The translations under genes were made by a program, and so were the position numbers. DNA of 38,146 nucleotides from a bacterium. GTDB lineage: Bacteria; CLD3; SB21. Shown one piece after another: positions 9,851 through 17,809 of the stretch. The stretch's first letter is position 1, and each line of letters begins with the position of its first letter. The notes below the pieces were generated by a model, which worked only from the letters and a program-made list of their open reading frames with translations, was not told where the DNA came from and did no database searches. The stretch is taken from assembly GCA_019695335.1 (NCBI GenBank), contig JAIBAF010000033.1, positions 1 to 38,146 of the forward strand. Reading direction: 5' to 3'.

Positions 9851-10668
9851 TGCATAAAATTATTGCCGTGCCCCGCAATGCGAAGACGGTCGCCGTCGGA
9901 GCGGCGCTGCAAGCGTCCCGGATCATCATGGATTATTTCGGTAAAGCTGTTCAGATCGACGCCAAACAGCATCACGATTTTGTCACGGAAGTCGACCGGC
10001 GATCGGAAGAAACGATTATTAATTATATTCACCGCACTTTTCCCGATCATGAAATCTTAGCGGAGGAGTCGGGCCGCCACGCGAATGTCAGTCCGTATCG
10101 ATGGATTATCGATCCGTTGGACGGTACGACGAACTTTATTCATGGTATGCCCATGTTTGCCGTGAGTATTGCACTGGAAGTCGAAGGCGATTTGAAAGTT
10201 GGTGTTGTGTATGAGCCTGTTCGAAAAGAACTGTTTGTTGCTGAAAAAGGTAAAGGCGCTTTTCTCAATGATCGCAAAATTCTTGTCTCGAAAACAACTG
10301 AACATGCTCGTTGTTTACTGGCGACAGGCTTTCCGTTTCGCAATTTCGATATGCTTGATGATTATTTGAGGCTGTTTAAATTTTTTATGACGCATGTATC
10401 GGGTATTCGCCGTCCCGGTTCAGCCGCGCTGGATTTGTGTTATCTGGCATGCGGCCGATTCGATGGATTCTGGGAACTAAATTTGAATCCTTGGGACATG
10501 GCCGCAGGAGCACTCATTATCAAAGAGGCGGGAGGCTGTATTACCCGTTTCAACGGCAGTGAAGGCTTTCTTTATCGTGGCCATGTTGTCGGCTCCAATG
10601 GTTTGATCCACGAGTGGATGTTGAACGCTGTAAGAGAAGCCTTCAAAGAAAGAACCGATGAACTTTGA
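9850..10668 (+). CDS. Inositol monophosphatase family phosphatase (SuhB/CysQ-like)
   Basis: This 272-aa Mg2+-dependent phosphomonoesterase carries the metal-binding signatures of the family: AEES (Glu72-Glu73), DPLDGTTNFIHG (Asp88, Asp91) and WDMAAGALIIKEAGG (Asp216). Length is normal. The substrate could be inositol-1-phosphate or another sugar phosphate or PAP, and sequence alone does not decide between SuhB and related activities. The start ATG shares its first base with the stop of the TPR gene (TAATG), so translation is coupled. That pairing of an envelope TPR scaffold with a soluble phosphatase is not a standard operon. Confidence 0.92.
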   Translation: MHKIIAVPRNAKTVAVGAALQASRIIMDYFGKAVQIDAKQHHDFVTEVDRRSEETIINYIHRTFPDHEILAEESGRHANVSPYRWIIDPLDGTTNFIHGMPMFAVSIALEVEGDLKVGVVYEPVRKELFVAEKGKGAFLNDRKILVSKTTEHARCLLATGFPFRNFDMLDDYLRLFKFFMTHVSGIRRPGSAALDLCYLACGRFDGFWELNLNPWDMAAGALIIKEAGGCITRFNGSEGFLYRGHVVGSNGLIHEWMLNAVREAFKERTDEL

Positions 10669-10736
10669 TTTTTTGGAAAAAATAATTTATTTTGTCTCGT
10701 TTTTTAAAACTACTCTACTAAGTTAAGGAGATTGCA

Positions 10737-11111
10737 TTGAACGCATTGTCTATGTTACACTCGTTTTTATTAATGGGCGGCAACCCGGCTCCCGGACAAC
10801 CCGCGCCTAATCCGATCATGAGCTTCTTGCCGTTTATCGTCATTATTCTCATTATTTATTTTATGATGATTCGCCCACAGAAAAAACGCCAGCTGGAACG
10901 CGAGAAATTAATTGCCGGTGTTCAAAAAGGTGATAAGATCGTGACTGTCGGCGGCTTACATGGCACAGTACAATCGACAAAAGAAAAGACGGTTATCGTT
11001 AAAATTGCCGATAACGTTAAAGTTGAAGTTGAGCGCGTTGCCATCGCCAGCGTGTTGACCGGAGGCAAAGATGAAACCCCGGAAGTATTGCCGGTCGAAG
11101 AAAAAAAATAA
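10737..11111 (+). CDS. yajC: YajC, preprotein translocase accessory subunit
   Basis: This 124-aa protein has one strong transmembrane helix near residues 28-44 (a PFIVIILIIYFMMIRPQKKR-type segment) followed by the conserved cytosolic part LIAGVQKGDKIVTVGGLHGTV, the classic YajC signature. It joins SecDF in the holotranslocon and is not essential in the species studied. The start is a TTG at 10737, set by AAGGAG at 10725-10730, 6 nt upstream; an ATG 15 nt downstream is the alternative. In many genomes secD/secF follow yajC, but here the next gene is thiS, 17 nt downstream. The C-terminus is a short acidic tail. Confidence 0.93.
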   Translation: MNALSMLHSFLLMGGNPAPGQPAPNPIMSFLPFIVIILIIYFMMIRPQKKRQLEREKLIAGVQKGDKIVTVGGLHGTVQSTKEKTVIVKIADNVKVEVERVAIASVLTGGKDETPEVLPVEEKK

Positions 11112-11128
11112 AACAACAAAGGCTTTCC

Positions 11129-11332
11129 GTGAACGTTAAAGTGAATGGGAAAATTTACGAATTCAAGAACGCAATGAATATCATTGGTGTTCTGGAGCGT
11201 TTTGATATTCGACAACCGTCGGGAATCGCCGTTGCTTTAAATTGTTCGGTCGTTCCAAAATCAGAATTTGAAACAGTTCAAATCAAAGACGGTGATGAGG
11301 TTGAGATTATCCGTGCGACTCAGGGCGGGTAA
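11129..11332 (+). CDS. thiS: ThiS, sulfur-carrier protein for thiazole synthesis
   Basis: This 67-aa ubiquitin-fold protein ends in Gly-Gly (ATQGG), the tail that is adenylated and thiocarboxylated to carry sulfur to ThiG. It starts at GTG 11129 and has the ThiS pattern MNVKVNGK...SGIAVALNCSVVPKSEF...IKDGDEVEIIRATQGG. It sits in the yajC transcription unit and is cut off from thiG by a strong terminator and a separate promoter, so the two partners are probably not on one mRNA. MoaD is the alternative for a GG-ending beta-grasp protein, but the length, the VALNxxVVPxS motif and the nearby thiG favour ThiS. Confidence 0.92.
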   Translation: MNVKVNGKIYEFKNAMNIIGVLERFDIRQPSGIAVALNCSVVPKSEFETVQIKDGDEVEIIRATQGG

Positions 11333-11372
11333 AACTTATACGAGGGATTTCAAAAATTGCAAGCTTTTGAAC

Positions 11373-11406
11373 AAAACGAGTTTCATAAAAATGAAACTCG
11401 TTTTTT
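11373..11406 (+). terminator. Rho-independent terminator after yajC-thiS
   Basis: A perfect 14-bp stem (AAAACGAGTTTCAT 11373-11386 with its complement 11391-11404) closes a 4-nt AAAA loop and runs into a T-tract ending at 11406. It is the strongest terminator in the window and separates thiS from thiG. Confidence 0.9.
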
Positions 11407-11461
11407 AGTTAATCAGGCCCAGCTATGTGTTTCCGAACTCTACGGTATGAAATAAGCCTAT

Positions 11462-11490
11462 TTGCAAAATTCAATCCGTAGCGGTATATT
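11462..11490 (+). promoter_or_regulatory. Sigma-70-type promoter for thiG
   Basis: TTGCAA (11462-11467) and TATATT (11485-11490) are separated by exactly 17 nt, about 28 nt before the thiG ATG. The leader between the predicted start and the ATG is too short for a TPP riboswitch, and no CTGAGA-type THI-box core is seen in 11333-11517. Confidence 0.65.
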
Positions 11491-11517
11491 GTTTTTGTCT
11501 TAATCAAAGGAATAATC

Positions 11518-12294
11518 ATGGCACAGAATCAATTAGTCATAGGGGAAAGACGTTTTAATTCGCGTTTGATCGTTGGTACTGGAAAATACAAAAATTATGA
11601 CGAAACAAAAGCTGCTATTGAAGCAAGCGGAGCCGAGATGATAACGGTTGCGCTCCGACGGATCAATCTTGAAAATCCAAATGATAAAGGGTTGCTTGAT
11701 TTTATCGGTTCCAAATATACGCTGTTGCCTAATACAGCCGGATGTTATACGGCTAAAGATGCCGTGTTGACATGCCAGTTGGCACGGGAAGCGCTCAACA
11801 CAACATTGGTGAAGCTCGAAGTTCTAGGTGATCAGAAAACTTTGTTTCCTGATAATGAACAGCTGCTTGAAGCCGCCAAAATTCTTGTGAAAGACGGTTT
11901 TACGGTTTTACCGTATTGCATTGACGATCCGATTATTTGTAAAAAGCTCGAAGACGTCGGATGTGCCGCCGTCATGCCGCTGGCTGCGCCGATCGGATCA
12001 GGTCTCGGAATTCGTAATCCGCATAACCTTGCGATCATTCGTGAGCAATCCAAAGTTCCGGTCATCGTGGATGCAGGTGTCGGAACGGCATCGGATGCTG
12101 CAATTGCGATGGAACTCGGTTGTGACGGCATTTTGATGAATACGGCTATTGCTGGCGCGCAAGATCCGATCAAAATGGCACGCGCGATGAAACTGGCTGT
12201 CGAAGCAGGGCGTCTTGCTTTCGAATCCGGTCGCATTCCTAAAAAACTATATGCGACGGCCTCCAGCCCTGTCCAAGGTGTTATCGGGAGTTGA
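11518..12294 (+). CDS. thiG: ThiG, thiazole synthase
   Basis: This 258-aa TIM-barrel enzyme joins deoxyxylulose-5-phosphate, dehydroglycine and ThiS-thiocarboxylate sulfur into the thiazole phosphate of thiamine. Family marks are present: [10 protein letters not shown] near the start, the Schiff-base lysine in LVKLEV (Lys99), [15 protein letters not shown] for phosphate binding, [20 protein letters not shown] and [14 protein letters not shown]. The length is normal. AAAGGAA lies 6 nt before the ATG. No other thiamine gene (thiC, thiE, thiF, thiH/thiO) lies in the window, so the pathway is scattered. The stop is followed almost directly by the STAS gene. Confidence 0.96.
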   Translation: MAQNQLVIGERRFNSRLIVGTGKYKNYDETKAAIEASGAEMITVALRRINLENPNDKGLLDFIGSKYTLLPNTAGCYTAKDAVLTCQLAREALNTTLVKLEVLGDQKTLFPDNEQLLEAAKILVKDGFTVLPYCIDDPIICKKLEDVGCAAVMPLAAPIGSGLGIRNPHNLAIIREQSKVPVIVDAGVGTASDAAIAMELGCDGILMNTAIAGAQDPIKMARAMKLAVEAGRLAFESGRIPKKLYATASSPVQGVIGS

Positions 12295-12296
12295 TA

Positions 12297-12656
12297 ATGG
12301 TTATTCAACCGATTACGATTCATTCGTACGCTGCAATGGAAAATGCCAATGTCACCGTTGTCGAAATACGCGGACAACTGGATTCTATTACAGCATTACA
12401 GGTTGAAAAATATCTCAATCGGCTTCTGGATCAGAAAAAATTTCGTATCGTTATTGATCTCAAAGAAGTCAGTTATATCAGCAGCGCGGGGTGGGGGATT
12501 TTTATCGGAATTTTAAAAGAAATTAAAATCAACAGCGGCGATTTGAAACTTTCGGGGCTCAACGACGACGTGCGGGAAGTTTTTCAGTTGCTCGAGATCG
12601 ATTTTATTTTGCCAACCTTCGGCTCCAATTCCGACGCCATCGCTGCATTTTTATAA
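12297..12656 (+). CDS. STAS-domain anti-sigma-factor antagonist-like protein
   Basis: This 119-aa single-domain protein is of the SpoIIAA/RsbV type. The strand VTVVEIRGQLDSITA is followed by VIDLKEVSYISSAGWG, where Ser62/Ser63 is the expected phosphorylation site of antagonists. The ATG at 12297 is preferred over the in-frame TTG at 12291 because CGGGAG (12285-12290) is 6 nt before it. It lies 2 nt after the thiG stop, so it may be co-transcribed with thiG, but the functional partner is more likely the histidine kinase 140 bp downstream or an unlinked serine kinase/phosphatase. No RsbW-type anti-sigma kinase is in the window. Confidence 0.88.
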   Translation: MVIQPITIHSYAAMENANVTVVEIRGQLDSITALQVEKYLNRLLDQKKFRIVIDLKEVSYISSAGWGIFIGILKEIKINSGDLKLSGLNDDVREVFQLLEIDFILPTFGSNSDAIAAFL

Positions 12657-12685
12657 CGATCAGAGCTCGGAATCCTACAATTAGC

Positions 12686-12714
12686 TTGCTTTTACTGCGA
12701 TGTTGTTTTATAAT
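12686..12714 (+). promoter_or_regulatory. Sigma-70-type promoter for the cNMP-histidine kinase gene
   Basis: TTGCTT (12686-12691) and a perfect TATAAT (12709-12714) are 17 nt apart, about 85 nt before the GTG start at 12800. It places the kinase in its own transcription unit after the STAS gene. Confidence 0.55.
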
Positions 12715-12799
12715 TAATCAGGTACTTTTTCCGATCTCACTACGGAAATCAAGCAAACCTTCATCTACATTTTTTTGATTTTAGCAAAGCGAGGGCAGT

Positions 12800-13987
12800 G
12801 TGGGTTCATACATTGGTGTTTTGAAGAATACATCTCTTTTTAGCACGCTTTCGGAGAAGTCCTTGGAAGCTATTGCTCCTAAATTTATTTCCAAAAATTT
12901 TGCATCCGGCTCTGTAATTTTTGACGACGGCAGTTCGGACACTGATGGGATGTATGTCATCGTGCAAGGTGCGATAAAAATTTATAAAAACATTGCGAAT
13001 GAAGAAGACCGTCAACAGGCGGTCGCCGTGTTAAAAGCCGGGAGTTTTTTCGGCGAGATGGCGCTGATGGATGAAGAAACGCGTTCTGCCGGCGCTATGG
13101 CGATGGAGGATTGCGAGTTATTATTTCTTTCTAAAGAATCATTCAAAAAAATTATCAGCGAAAATTTAGAGACCGCTCATGCGATCCTGACACAAATTTC
13201 AAAAGTCATGAGCAAACGTTTACGCGATACCAATAATCTTTTCCGTGAAGTAGTCGGATGGGGTTACCGCGCGCGTAAAGAAGTGCGCGAGCTCAAGTCG
13301 AATTTTTTATCGACGATTTCCCACGAATTGCGCACGCCGATTCACTCGATCCAGGGATTCAGCAGTCTGATGCGGGATTCGGGAGAAATTGACAAGGAAA
13401 CTCAGGCAAAATTCGTCGAAGTGATCTTGAGTGAAAGTAAAAGACTGGCCGATCTGATCAATGATCTGATCGCATTGGCTGAAATGGAATACGGGGCCAT
13501 TGTTTTGGAACGTCAGCCGTGCAATCTGAAAGATATTGTTGAAAGCGCCGCTGAAGCCTACAAAGAGGATGCAGCCGAGAAAAAAATTCAGTGCGTTATT
13601 AATCTGCCGGCAACGATGCCGATGGCTTTACTGGACGGCAATCGTATGAAAGAAGCCGTGGGACACTTGTTTGAGAACGCGATCAAATTTACTCCCTATG
13701 AAGGGCGTGTGCTCGTCGATGTTAAACTCGAAGCTCAATCCGTCGATATTTTAATTACCGATACCGGCCGCGGCATTCCGGCCAAATTTGTCGACCGGAT
13801 TTTTGATAAATTTTATCAGGTCGATCAATCCAATACGCGCGATGTCGAAGGAGCCGGAATCGGCTTGACCTTGGCTCTTCATATTGTAGATCTGCACGGC
13901 GGTACGATCAGCGTGGCCAGTAAAGAAGGGCAAGGGTCCATATTCAAAATCAGCCTTCCCAATGAACATGTGCTCGTCAAAAGCTAA
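12800..13987 (+). CDS. Soluble sensor histidine kinase with N-terminal cyclic-nucleotide-binding domain
   Basis: This 395-aa protein starts at a GTG preceded by GAGGG. Residues ~8-130 form a cNMP-binding (CRP-like) domain with the phosphate-binding-cassette pattern FGEMALMDEETRSA (84-97, Arg95). A helix leads to the HisKA dimerisation domain with the phosphoacceptor in SHELRTP (His175). The HATPase follows, with N-box LFENAIKFTP, G1 DTGRGIP, F-box FDKFYQ and G2 GAGIGL. There is no signal peptide or transmembrane segment, so it should sense an internal nucleotide (cAMP, cGMP or c-di-GMP class, not decidable). No response regulator is adjacent: the next gene, 21 nt on, is a glycosyltransferase. 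Orphan kinases like this may act on an unlinked regulator. Confidence 0.92.
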   Translation: MGSYIGVLKNTSLFSTLSEKSLEAIAPKFISKNFASGSVIFDDGSSDTDGMYVIVQGAIKIYKNIANEEDRQQAVAVLKAGSFFGEMALMDEETRSAGAMAMEDCELLFLSKESFKKIISENLETAHAILTQISKVMSKRLRDTNNLFREVVGWGYRARKEVRELKSNFLSTISHELRTPIHSIQGFSSLMRDSGEIDKETQAKFVEVILSESKRLADLINDLIALAEMEYGAIVLERQPCNLKDIVESAAEAYKEDAAEKKIQCVINLPATMPMALLDGNRMKEAVGHLFENAIKFTPYEGRVLVDVKLEAQSVDILITDTGRGIPAKFVDRIFDKFYQVDQSNTRDVEGAGIGLTLALHIVDLHGGTISVASKEGQGSIFKISLPNEHVLVKS

Positions 13988-14008
13988 CGATCCTCATTAT
14001 CTCACCGT

Positions 14009-14869
14009 ATGAATCAACCATCCGTTTACGTGGTCATTTTAGGATGGAACGGCCGGGAGCTGACGCTCGATTGTGTCCGTTCTGTTCTGAAAGTTGAATA
14101 TCCCAATTTCATTGTTTTGGTTGTAGATAATCATTCATCCGACGGGAGCCCTGACGCTATCCGGAAAGAATTTCAAGCCGAACTCTCATCGGGAAAACTT
14201 TTGCTCGTCGAAAATTCCGCGAATCTCGGTTTTGCTCGGGGCAATAACATCGGGATGGAATTGGCGTTAAAAAAGGGCGCCGATTATGTTTTACTGCTCA
14301 ATAACGATACCGTCGTCGATCCCGCTTTGCTCAAAAATATGATTCCGATGGCTGAAGCCGACGGATTTGTTGGAATTGCCGCGCCTAAAATATATTATTT
14401 CGATCCGCCAAATAAAATATGGTATGCCGGTGGAAAAATTGCTCTCCACAAAGGCTTAAGCTGGCACATTGGAATTCGGGAAATCGATCATGGACAATAC
14501 GATACCTCCGTCGATTGTGATTACGCAACGGGTTGCGCGATGCTTATCAAAAAAGCTGTCATCGAAAAGATTGGTTTTCTCGATCCAATTTATCCGCATT
14601 TTTCGGAAGACGCCGATTATTGCTGGCGTGCCAAACTTCAGGGATTTCGAATTCTGTATTTGCCGGGAGGCAAAGTATGGCACAAAATTTCAGTTTCTAC
14701 CGGTGGACAGCTTTCACTCAGAAAAATCCGTTTGCGCTTGCGCAGCAATTTTATTTTTTTTAAACGTTATGCCCGCGGATATCATTGGTTGACCATTCCG
14801 GTGTTTTTTATTCTGGACGGTTTCCGTATTCTGGGTCTGATTTTAACTAAGCAGATACGGAATAAATGA
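14009..14869 (+). CDS. Family 2 glycosyltransferase (rhamnosyltransferase-like)
   Basis: This 286-aa inverting GT-A enzyme has the nucleotide-sugar-binding start VYVVILGWNGRELTLDCVRSV, VVDNHSSDGS (residues 38-47), LGFARGNNIG, the metal-binding LLLNNDTVV (Asn-Asn-Asp 98-100) and the acceptor-side FLDPIYPHFSEDADYCWRA. The C-terminal region has a basic amphipathic part (LRKIRLRLRSNFIFFKRYARG) and a hydrophobic helix, consistent with membrane association. Such enzymes add sugars to lipopolysaccharide, exopolysaccharide or glycoproteins. The sugar cannot be called. No other polysaccharide gene lies nearby. Confidence 0.9.
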   Translation: MNQPSVYVVILGWNGRELTLDCVRSVLKVEYPNFIVLVVDNHSSDGSPDAIRKEFQAELSSGKLLLVENSANLGFARGNNIGMELALKKGADYVLLLNNDTVVDPALLKNMIPMAEADGFVGIAAPKIYYFDPPNKIWYAGGKIALHKGLSWHIGIREIDHGQYDTSVDCDYATGCAMLIKKAVIEKIGFLDPIYPHFSEDADYCWRAKLQGFRILYLPGGKVWHKISVSTGGQLSLRKIRLRLRSNFIFFKRYARGYHWLTIPVFFILDGFRILGLILTKQIRNK

Positions 14870-14870
14870 T

Positions 14871-14899
14871 TTGAAATTTTGTAAATTTATGGATATACT
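14871..14899 (+). promoter_or_regulatory. Sigma-70-type promoter for the small gene and nuoN
   Basis: TTGAAA (14871-14876) and TATACT (14894-14899) are separated by 17 nt, directly after the glycosyltransferase stop and about 30 nt before the ATG at 14930. The short leader ends in AAGG very close to that ATG. Confidence 0.65.
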
Positions 14900-14929
14900 T
14901 CCCACGGTTAATAACCAAACGTATAAGGT

Positions 14930-15250
14930 ATGAGCATCAAAGGATCCGAACGGCAGGAAAAAATCATCAAAGCATGGAGCCAGGAACTGGCGGACCATGT
15001 AAACAATCTCGGCATCAAACAAGCGGAAGATTATGTACGACGTTGCCTGACAGAAGCCGAACTGGCAACGGGGCAGAAATTGGATGAAATGGATCATCGC
15101 GATTTATCCGATCCCGGCAAAGCGCAATTCGTAGGAAAAGTTGTTTCTCTTTTATACAATCACATATCGCAAGAATTTAAAGTCGAAAACGCTGAAACGC
15201 TTCGTAAGCTTTTGATCGATGTTTATCAGCAATTTCCTGATCACAGTTAA
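14930..15250 (+). CDS. Small helical protein of unknown function upstream of nuoN
   Basis: This 106-aa soluble protein is not recognised. It is predicted almost wholly alpha-helical and charged, with segments such as RQEKIIKAWSQELADHVNNL, QAEDYVRRCLTEAELA and ETLRKLLIDVYQQFP. There is no signal peptide, cysteine cluster or nucleotide-binding motif. It has its own promoter and lies 30 nt before nuoN, so the two are probably co-transcribed. The AAGG before the ATG is only 1 nt away, a poor spacing, but no better in-frame start is visible. Coding status is supported by codon-like composition and gap-free placement between neighbours. Confidence 0.7.
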   Translation: MSIKGSERQEKIIKAWSQELADHVNNLGIKQAEDYVRRCLTEAELATGQKLDEMDHRDLSDPGKAQFVGKVVSLLYNHISQEFKVENAETLRKLLIDVYQQFPDHS

Positions 15251-15280
15251 AAATCTAACCTCTCAAAGATTGGCACTATC

Positions 15281-16756
15281 ATGAATGCTTCACTTCTGGA
15301 CAGTCTGCATGCCATTCTTCTCTCGCCTGAATTTTACATTCTAATCACAGCCATTGCGGTTTTGATCTGGGAATCCGTCGGCGGAAAAGAACGGCCCTGG
15401 GTTTCGTCGTATCTCACGTTATTTGGTTTGTTCGTCACTATCTTAATGAGTTTTGGTTTTAAAGAGCCTGAAGGGATTACGTTTTTTGGTGCGTATACGC
15501 ACGACGGCCTGTCTCAATTTATAAACATGATTATCCTGATGGCATCGATTTTCACTGTATTTGCCGCATCGCATTTTATCGGCCGTTGGAGTAAAAGCCC
15601 CGGAACGTTTTATGTAGTCCTGTTGTTTGCGACGTTTGGCATGATGCTGATGGCGTCGGCGAGCGAATTGATCACGCTTTTTGTTGCCGTCGAGACAACA
15701 ACGATCGCTCTGTATATTTTGACGGCGTATTTCAAAGACGACCGTTTATCGGCTGAAGCATCCATGAAGTTTATCCTCATCGGGACGGTTTTTGCAACGA
15801 TCATGTTGTTTGGAATGGTATTAGTTTACGGCGCGACCGGCACAACGGTTTTATCGGAAATTACAAGCGCAGCAACTGCTTCAGTGTTCGAAGGCTCTGA
15901 AATTTTATTGCTGAGCGGTGTTATTATGATTTTAGTTGGTTTGAGTTTTAAAATTACCGCTGTGCCGTTTCACATGTGGGCGCCGGATGCGTACACCGGT
16001 GCGCCGACTCCGGTAACAGCCTTCTTATCCGTCGCATCAAAAGCTTCAGGATTTGCCGTGATCATTCGGCTTTATTACGGAATTTTTAATCACATTGCAG
16101 GGCTCGAACCGTTTCTTGCCAATACGTTTATCATCCTCGCCGGCATGACCATGATTTTGGGAAATTTCCTCGCATTGCCGCAGAAAAACATCAAGAGACT
16201 GCTGGCGTATTCATCGATTGCGCAAGCGGGTTATATGATCATCGGTCTTGCTGCGTATTCGGATATCGGTATTTCGGCGATTTTATTTTATCTGACACAA
16301 TACATGTTTGCCAATTTTGGGATTTTTATTGTGGTTACCGTCGTATACAATTCAGTTCGATCGGATGACATGTCGGCGTACATGGGATTGAGCCGCCGTT
16401 CGCCGTTCCTCGCGTTAGTCTTGTTGATTTGTATATTGTCATTAGCAGGAATTCCGCCGCTGGCCGGTTTTATTGGCAAGGTCTATTTGTTTGCGGCCGG
16501 TATCGATAAAGGCTATTATATTCTTGTCACCATTGGAATTTTGATGAGCGTTGTGTCCGTGTATTATTATCTGATCGTTCTGAAAAAAGCGTATATCGAA
16601 AAAAATGCCGATACCACGCCGATACCGATTCCGTTTGGTGCCAAAGCATCCTTGTGGGTTGCGATGCTCGGCGTGATTCTGACAGGACTGTTCCCGAATT
16701 TTGTCGTCAACTCGGCCCAGGTTCTTGGCAATTTTATTTTAGCATCAGTGAGGTAA
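15281..16756 (+). CDS. nuoN: NADH-quinone oxidoreductase subunit N
   Basis: This 491-aa membrane subunit belongs to complex I, one of the three antiporter-like proton-pumping subunits (L, M, N). It has about 14 hydrophobic helices and the family signature SFKITAVPFHMWAPDAYTGA followed by PTPVTAFLSVASK, plus RLLAYSSIAQAGYMI. The key lysine in FKITAVPFH and the glutamate in LFVAVETTTIALYIL are present. Length is normal. It stands alone: the genes before it are an unknown small protein and a glycosyltransferase, and after it come a terminator and meaB. The usual nuoL/nuoM neighbours are absent from the window, so either the operon is split or this is an extra copy. Confidence 0.93.
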   Translation: MNASLLDSLHAILLSPEFYILITAIAVLIWESVGGKERPWVSSYLTLFGLFVTILMSFGFKEPEGITFFGAYTHDGLSQFINMIILMASIFTVFAASHFIGRWSKSPGTFYVVLLFATFGMMLMASASELITLFVAVETTTIALYILTAYFKDDRLSAEASMKFILIGTVFATIMLFGMVLVYGATGTTVLSEITSAATASVFEGSEILLLSGVIMILVGLSFKITAVPFHMWAPDAYTGAPTPVTAFLSVASKASGFAVIIRLYYGIFNHIAGLEPFLANTFIILAGMTMILGNFLALPQKNIKRLLAYSSIAQAGYMIIGLAAYSDIGISAILFYLTQYMFANFGIFIVVTVVYNSVRSDDMSAYMGLSRRSPFLALVLLICILSLAGIPPLAGFIGKVYLFAAGIDKGYYILVTIGILMSVVSVYYYLIVLKKAYIEKNADTTPIPIPFGAKASLWVAMLGVILTGLFPNFVVNSAQVLGNFILASVR

Positions 16757-16782
16757 AGTTTATTAATTGATTTTAACAAAAT

Positions 16783-16818
16783 GCCGACGCTCATGATTGC
16801 AAATGAGGTCGGCTTTTT
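16783..16818 (+). terminator. Rho-independent terminator after nuoN
   Basis: GCCGACGCTCAT (16783-16794) pairs with ATGAGGTCGGC (16803-16813) with a single bulged base and an 8-nt loop, followed by five T residues (16814-16818). Confidence 0.85.
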
Positions 16819-16833
16819 ATTTACTGATTTACT

Positions 16834-17805
16834 ATGTATCAAAAATTGATCAACGAATTTTTGATGTCGCTTGTGAAAACCGATGCAGCGGTTAATCGGC
16901 GGCTTTTGGCCAAGATGCTGACGCTGATCGAAAATGAAGTGCCTGACACAAAAACGTTGCTTGACGGTATTGTCGGAAAGGTCGGTCATGCGTATCGCAT
17001 CGGTTTAACCGGTCCTCCCGGCGCGGGTAAAAGCACGTTGGTCAATGCTATGGCCAAATCGCTGGTTTCTCAAAACAAAAAAATCGGTATCATTGCCGTG
17101 GATCCGTCGAGCCCTTTTACGGGAGGTGCGATACTTGGTGACCGCTATAGAATGTCGGAGATCGGCGTTCATCCGGATATTTTTATTCGCAGCATGGCTA
17201 CGCGTGGCAGTACGGGAGGATTAGTTCGTACGTCTTCGCATGTAGCCGATGTGATGGACGCCGCGGGAATGGATTACATTATTTTTGAAACAGTCGGGGT
17301 TGGACAATCTGAAATTGATATCGTCGAGCATGCAGACACAACGGTTGTAGTGTTAGTACCTGAATCCGGTGATGGCGTTCAGGCAATGAAGGCGGGATTA
17401 ATGGAGATTGCTGATGTGTTTGTAATCAATAAATCCGACCGCGCTCAGGCTGATTTGATTAAACGTGAATTAGAGGCGGCGATCGAACTTCGACCGCACG
17501 ATGACGACACGTGGCTTCCTAAGGTTATCAAAACGATTGCGACAACTCAAGAAGGGATCGATGGGGTTGTCGATCAAATCGAATTACATCTACGCTATCT
17601 TGGGGATGCCGGGCGGTTAGAGAAACGAAGAAAAGAGCGGATCAGGAAGGAATTAATTCGCTTAGTGGATGAACGAGTCAAAGATGAATGGCATCGTAGA
17701 AATTTTGCTTCAGCGATTACCGATCACGTCGATAAAATTTATAAACAAACGGAATCGGCTGTCACTGCCGCAGACGCCATATTCAAAATTCTCTTACAAT
17801 CGTAA
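16834..17805 (+). CDS. meaB: MeaB, G-protein chaperone of methylmalonyl-CoA mutase
   Basis: This 323-aa SIMIBI-class GTPase (also called ArgK in older annotation) loads and protects adenosylcobalamin in methylmalonyl-CoA mutase. Visible motifs are Walker A LTGPPGAGKSTLV (around residues 58-70), switch/metal DPSSPFTGGAILGDRYRM, Walker B-like FETVGVGQSE and the guanine motif NKSD. A C-terminal helical dimerisation arm (RKERIRKELIRLVDERVKDEW) is present. The mutase genes themselves are not in the window. The gene begins 16 nt after the T-tract of the nuoN terminator, leaving little room for a promoter between them, so some expression may depend on readthrough. It ends 4 nt from the converging MBL-fold gene. 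Confidence 0.94.
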   Translation: MYQKLINEFLMSLVKTDAAVNRRLLAKMLTLIENEVPDTKTLLDGIVGKVGHAYRIGLTGPPGAGKSTLVNAMAKSLVSQNKKIGIIAVDPSSPFTGGAILGDRYRMSEIGVHPDIFIRSMATRGSTGGLVRTSSHVADVMDAAGMDYIIFETVGVGQSEIDIVEHADTTVVVLVPESGDGVQAMKAGLMEIADVFVINKSDRAQADLIKRELEAAIELRPHDDDTWLPKVIKTIATTQEGIDGVVDQIELHLRYLGDAGRLEKRRKERIRKELIRLVDERVKDEWHRRNFASAITDHVDKIYKQTESAVTAADAIFKILLQS

Positions 17806-17809
17806 CGGT

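Noticed and set aside
11333-11517. TPP riboswitch before thiG
   Set aside because: No CTGAGA or other THI-box core element is visible and the leader after the promoter is only about 20 nt.
14930-16756. The 106-aa gene as a NuoN-specific subunit of complex I
   Set aside because: It has no membrane helices and no resemblance to a known complex I subunit. Co-transcription alone is too weak for a role.
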